This document shows positions 5,152 to 5,570 of a stretch of DNA of 5,570 bases, one piece after another (positions within the stretch are counted from its first letter, which is position 1; each line of letters opens with the position of its first letter). Origin of the DNA: an uncultured Gemmataceae bacterium (lineage in GTDB: Bacteria; Planctomycetota; Planctomycetia; Gemmatales; Gemmataceae); contig CAKZUU010000476.1 in assembly GCA_937922175.1 (NCBI GenBank), positions 1 to 5,570 of the forward strand, written 5' to 3'. The notes under the pieces are model-generated. The model ran no database searches, had not been told where the DNA came from, and saw only the letters and a program-made list of their open reading frames with translations. Made by a program: the position numbers and the translations under genes.

Positions 5152-5570
5152 ATGGTTCGGCTCACCGGGGTATTTCTTCTCGCGTTTACCACTTATGGCT
5201 TGGCCCAGGGGCCTCGTCATGTCGAGGGGCCGCCGCTGGGTCTGCGGAGGCCCGTGCCGTGGGGGGCCTCGCGACAGATTTGGGTGTGTTCACCCCTCGT
5301 CTTCCCGGTGGTTCCTGTATGTCCTTCGATCAGGGTGGTGGAGTTGACGCTGAGAGGCGAGATTCCGTTGCAGCCTGGCCGCGAGATAACGACCTGGAGC
5401 CGTCGGTTGCCCCAAGTCCCGGCGGTTGACGAGTTGGTTCTCCTCAAGCCCCAGCTCCCGCCGGTTGAACCCAGACGACTCGTTCCCGGTCCGCTTTTGG
5501 CTCCCCCAGCCGACAACGACCCGCCCGCGGCCGCGCGTCGCGAGATCGAGGAGGGTAAAGAGGCATTCGC
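5152..5570 (+). CDS. Secreted proline-rich protein of unknown function, 3'-truncated by the window edge
   Basis: The reading frame from ATG 5152 is open for 139 codons to the window end without a stop. It has a good ribosome binding site and a clear signal peptide: MVR, then a hydrophobic core at about 4-15, with cleavage likely after Ala18 in YGLAQG. The mature N-terminal part is rich in proline and arginine, with valine-rich stretches (residues 44-66) and two cysteines (46 and 57). After a proline-rich linker (about 98-127) the visible end reads RREIEEGKEAF, which looks like the first helix of a tetratricopeptide-type repeat. I therefore suspect a periplasmic or exported TPR protein, but only its opening is visible and this is inference. 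I do not recognise the family. It is divergent from the phosphatase gene with about 100 bases between the starts. Confidence 0.75.
   Translation, partial: MVRLTGVFLLAFTTYGLAQGPRHVEGPPLGLRRPVPWGASRQIWVCSPLVFPVVPVCPSIRVVELTLRGEIPLQPGREITTWSRRLPQVPAVDELVLLKPQLPPVEPRRLVPGPLLAPPADNDPPAAARREIEEGKEAF

Noticed and set aside
5217..5516. 99-residue - strand frame opposite the secreted-protein gene
   Set aside because: The + strand frame has a ribosome binding site and signal peptide; the - strand translation is Gly/Thr/Ser-rich without any feature.

Overview
The window looks like a GC-rich bacterial chromosome segment from the Planctomycetota, most likely a Gemmata-like (Gemmatales) lineage. This assignment is inferred from remembered family patterns, not from a search. 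It rests on three things: an elongation factor P with a TPGNWR loop, a short secreted protein of the neutral-ceramidase superfamily, and a PP2C phosphatase with two membrane segments and a C-terminal tail of a type I associate with planctomycetes. Nothing in the window indicates a mobile element, phage, CRISPR array, tRNA or rRNA. Gene density is high and the longest non-coding gap is about 150 bases.

Layout, left to right. (1) The 3' part of efp (elongation factor P, + strand) enters from the left edge, with about a dozen N-terminal codons outside. (2) A 146-base convergent gap holds GC-rich inverted repeats. (3) A secreted neutral/alkaline ceramidase-like amidohydrolase lies on the - strand. 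(4) A divergent, AT-rich intergenic region of about 130 bases carries three helically phased TAAAT blocks, a possible promoter for the ceramidase-like gene and the ribosome binding site of the next gene. (5) rimO, the ribosomal protein S12 methylthiotransferase, is on the + strand. (6) A 47-base convergent gap contains a 9-bp hairpin. (7) A membrane-anchored PP2C-type protein phosphatase lies on the - strand. (8) A divergent gap of about 100 bases is followed by the start of a secreted, proline-rich protein of unknown function that runs off the right edge. This last reading frame is open to the window end and has a good ribosome binding site and signal peptide.

The genes do not form one operon: strands alternate (+, -, +, -, +), so each is probably its own transcription unit or the end of one. 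Two encode ribosome-related functions (EF-P relieves stalling at proline stretches; RimO modifies S12). Two encode exported proteins, and one is a signalling phosphatase expected to reverse Ser/Thr phosphorylation by Hanks-type kinases, which are abundant in planctomycetes. The features most worth a second look are the asparagine in place of the modified lysine in the EF-P loop, the Thr in place of the expected catalytic Ser in the ceramidase-like enzyme, the conserved-looking C-terminal tail of the phosphatase, and the phased TAAAT blocks. I see no convincing new multi-gene system here.
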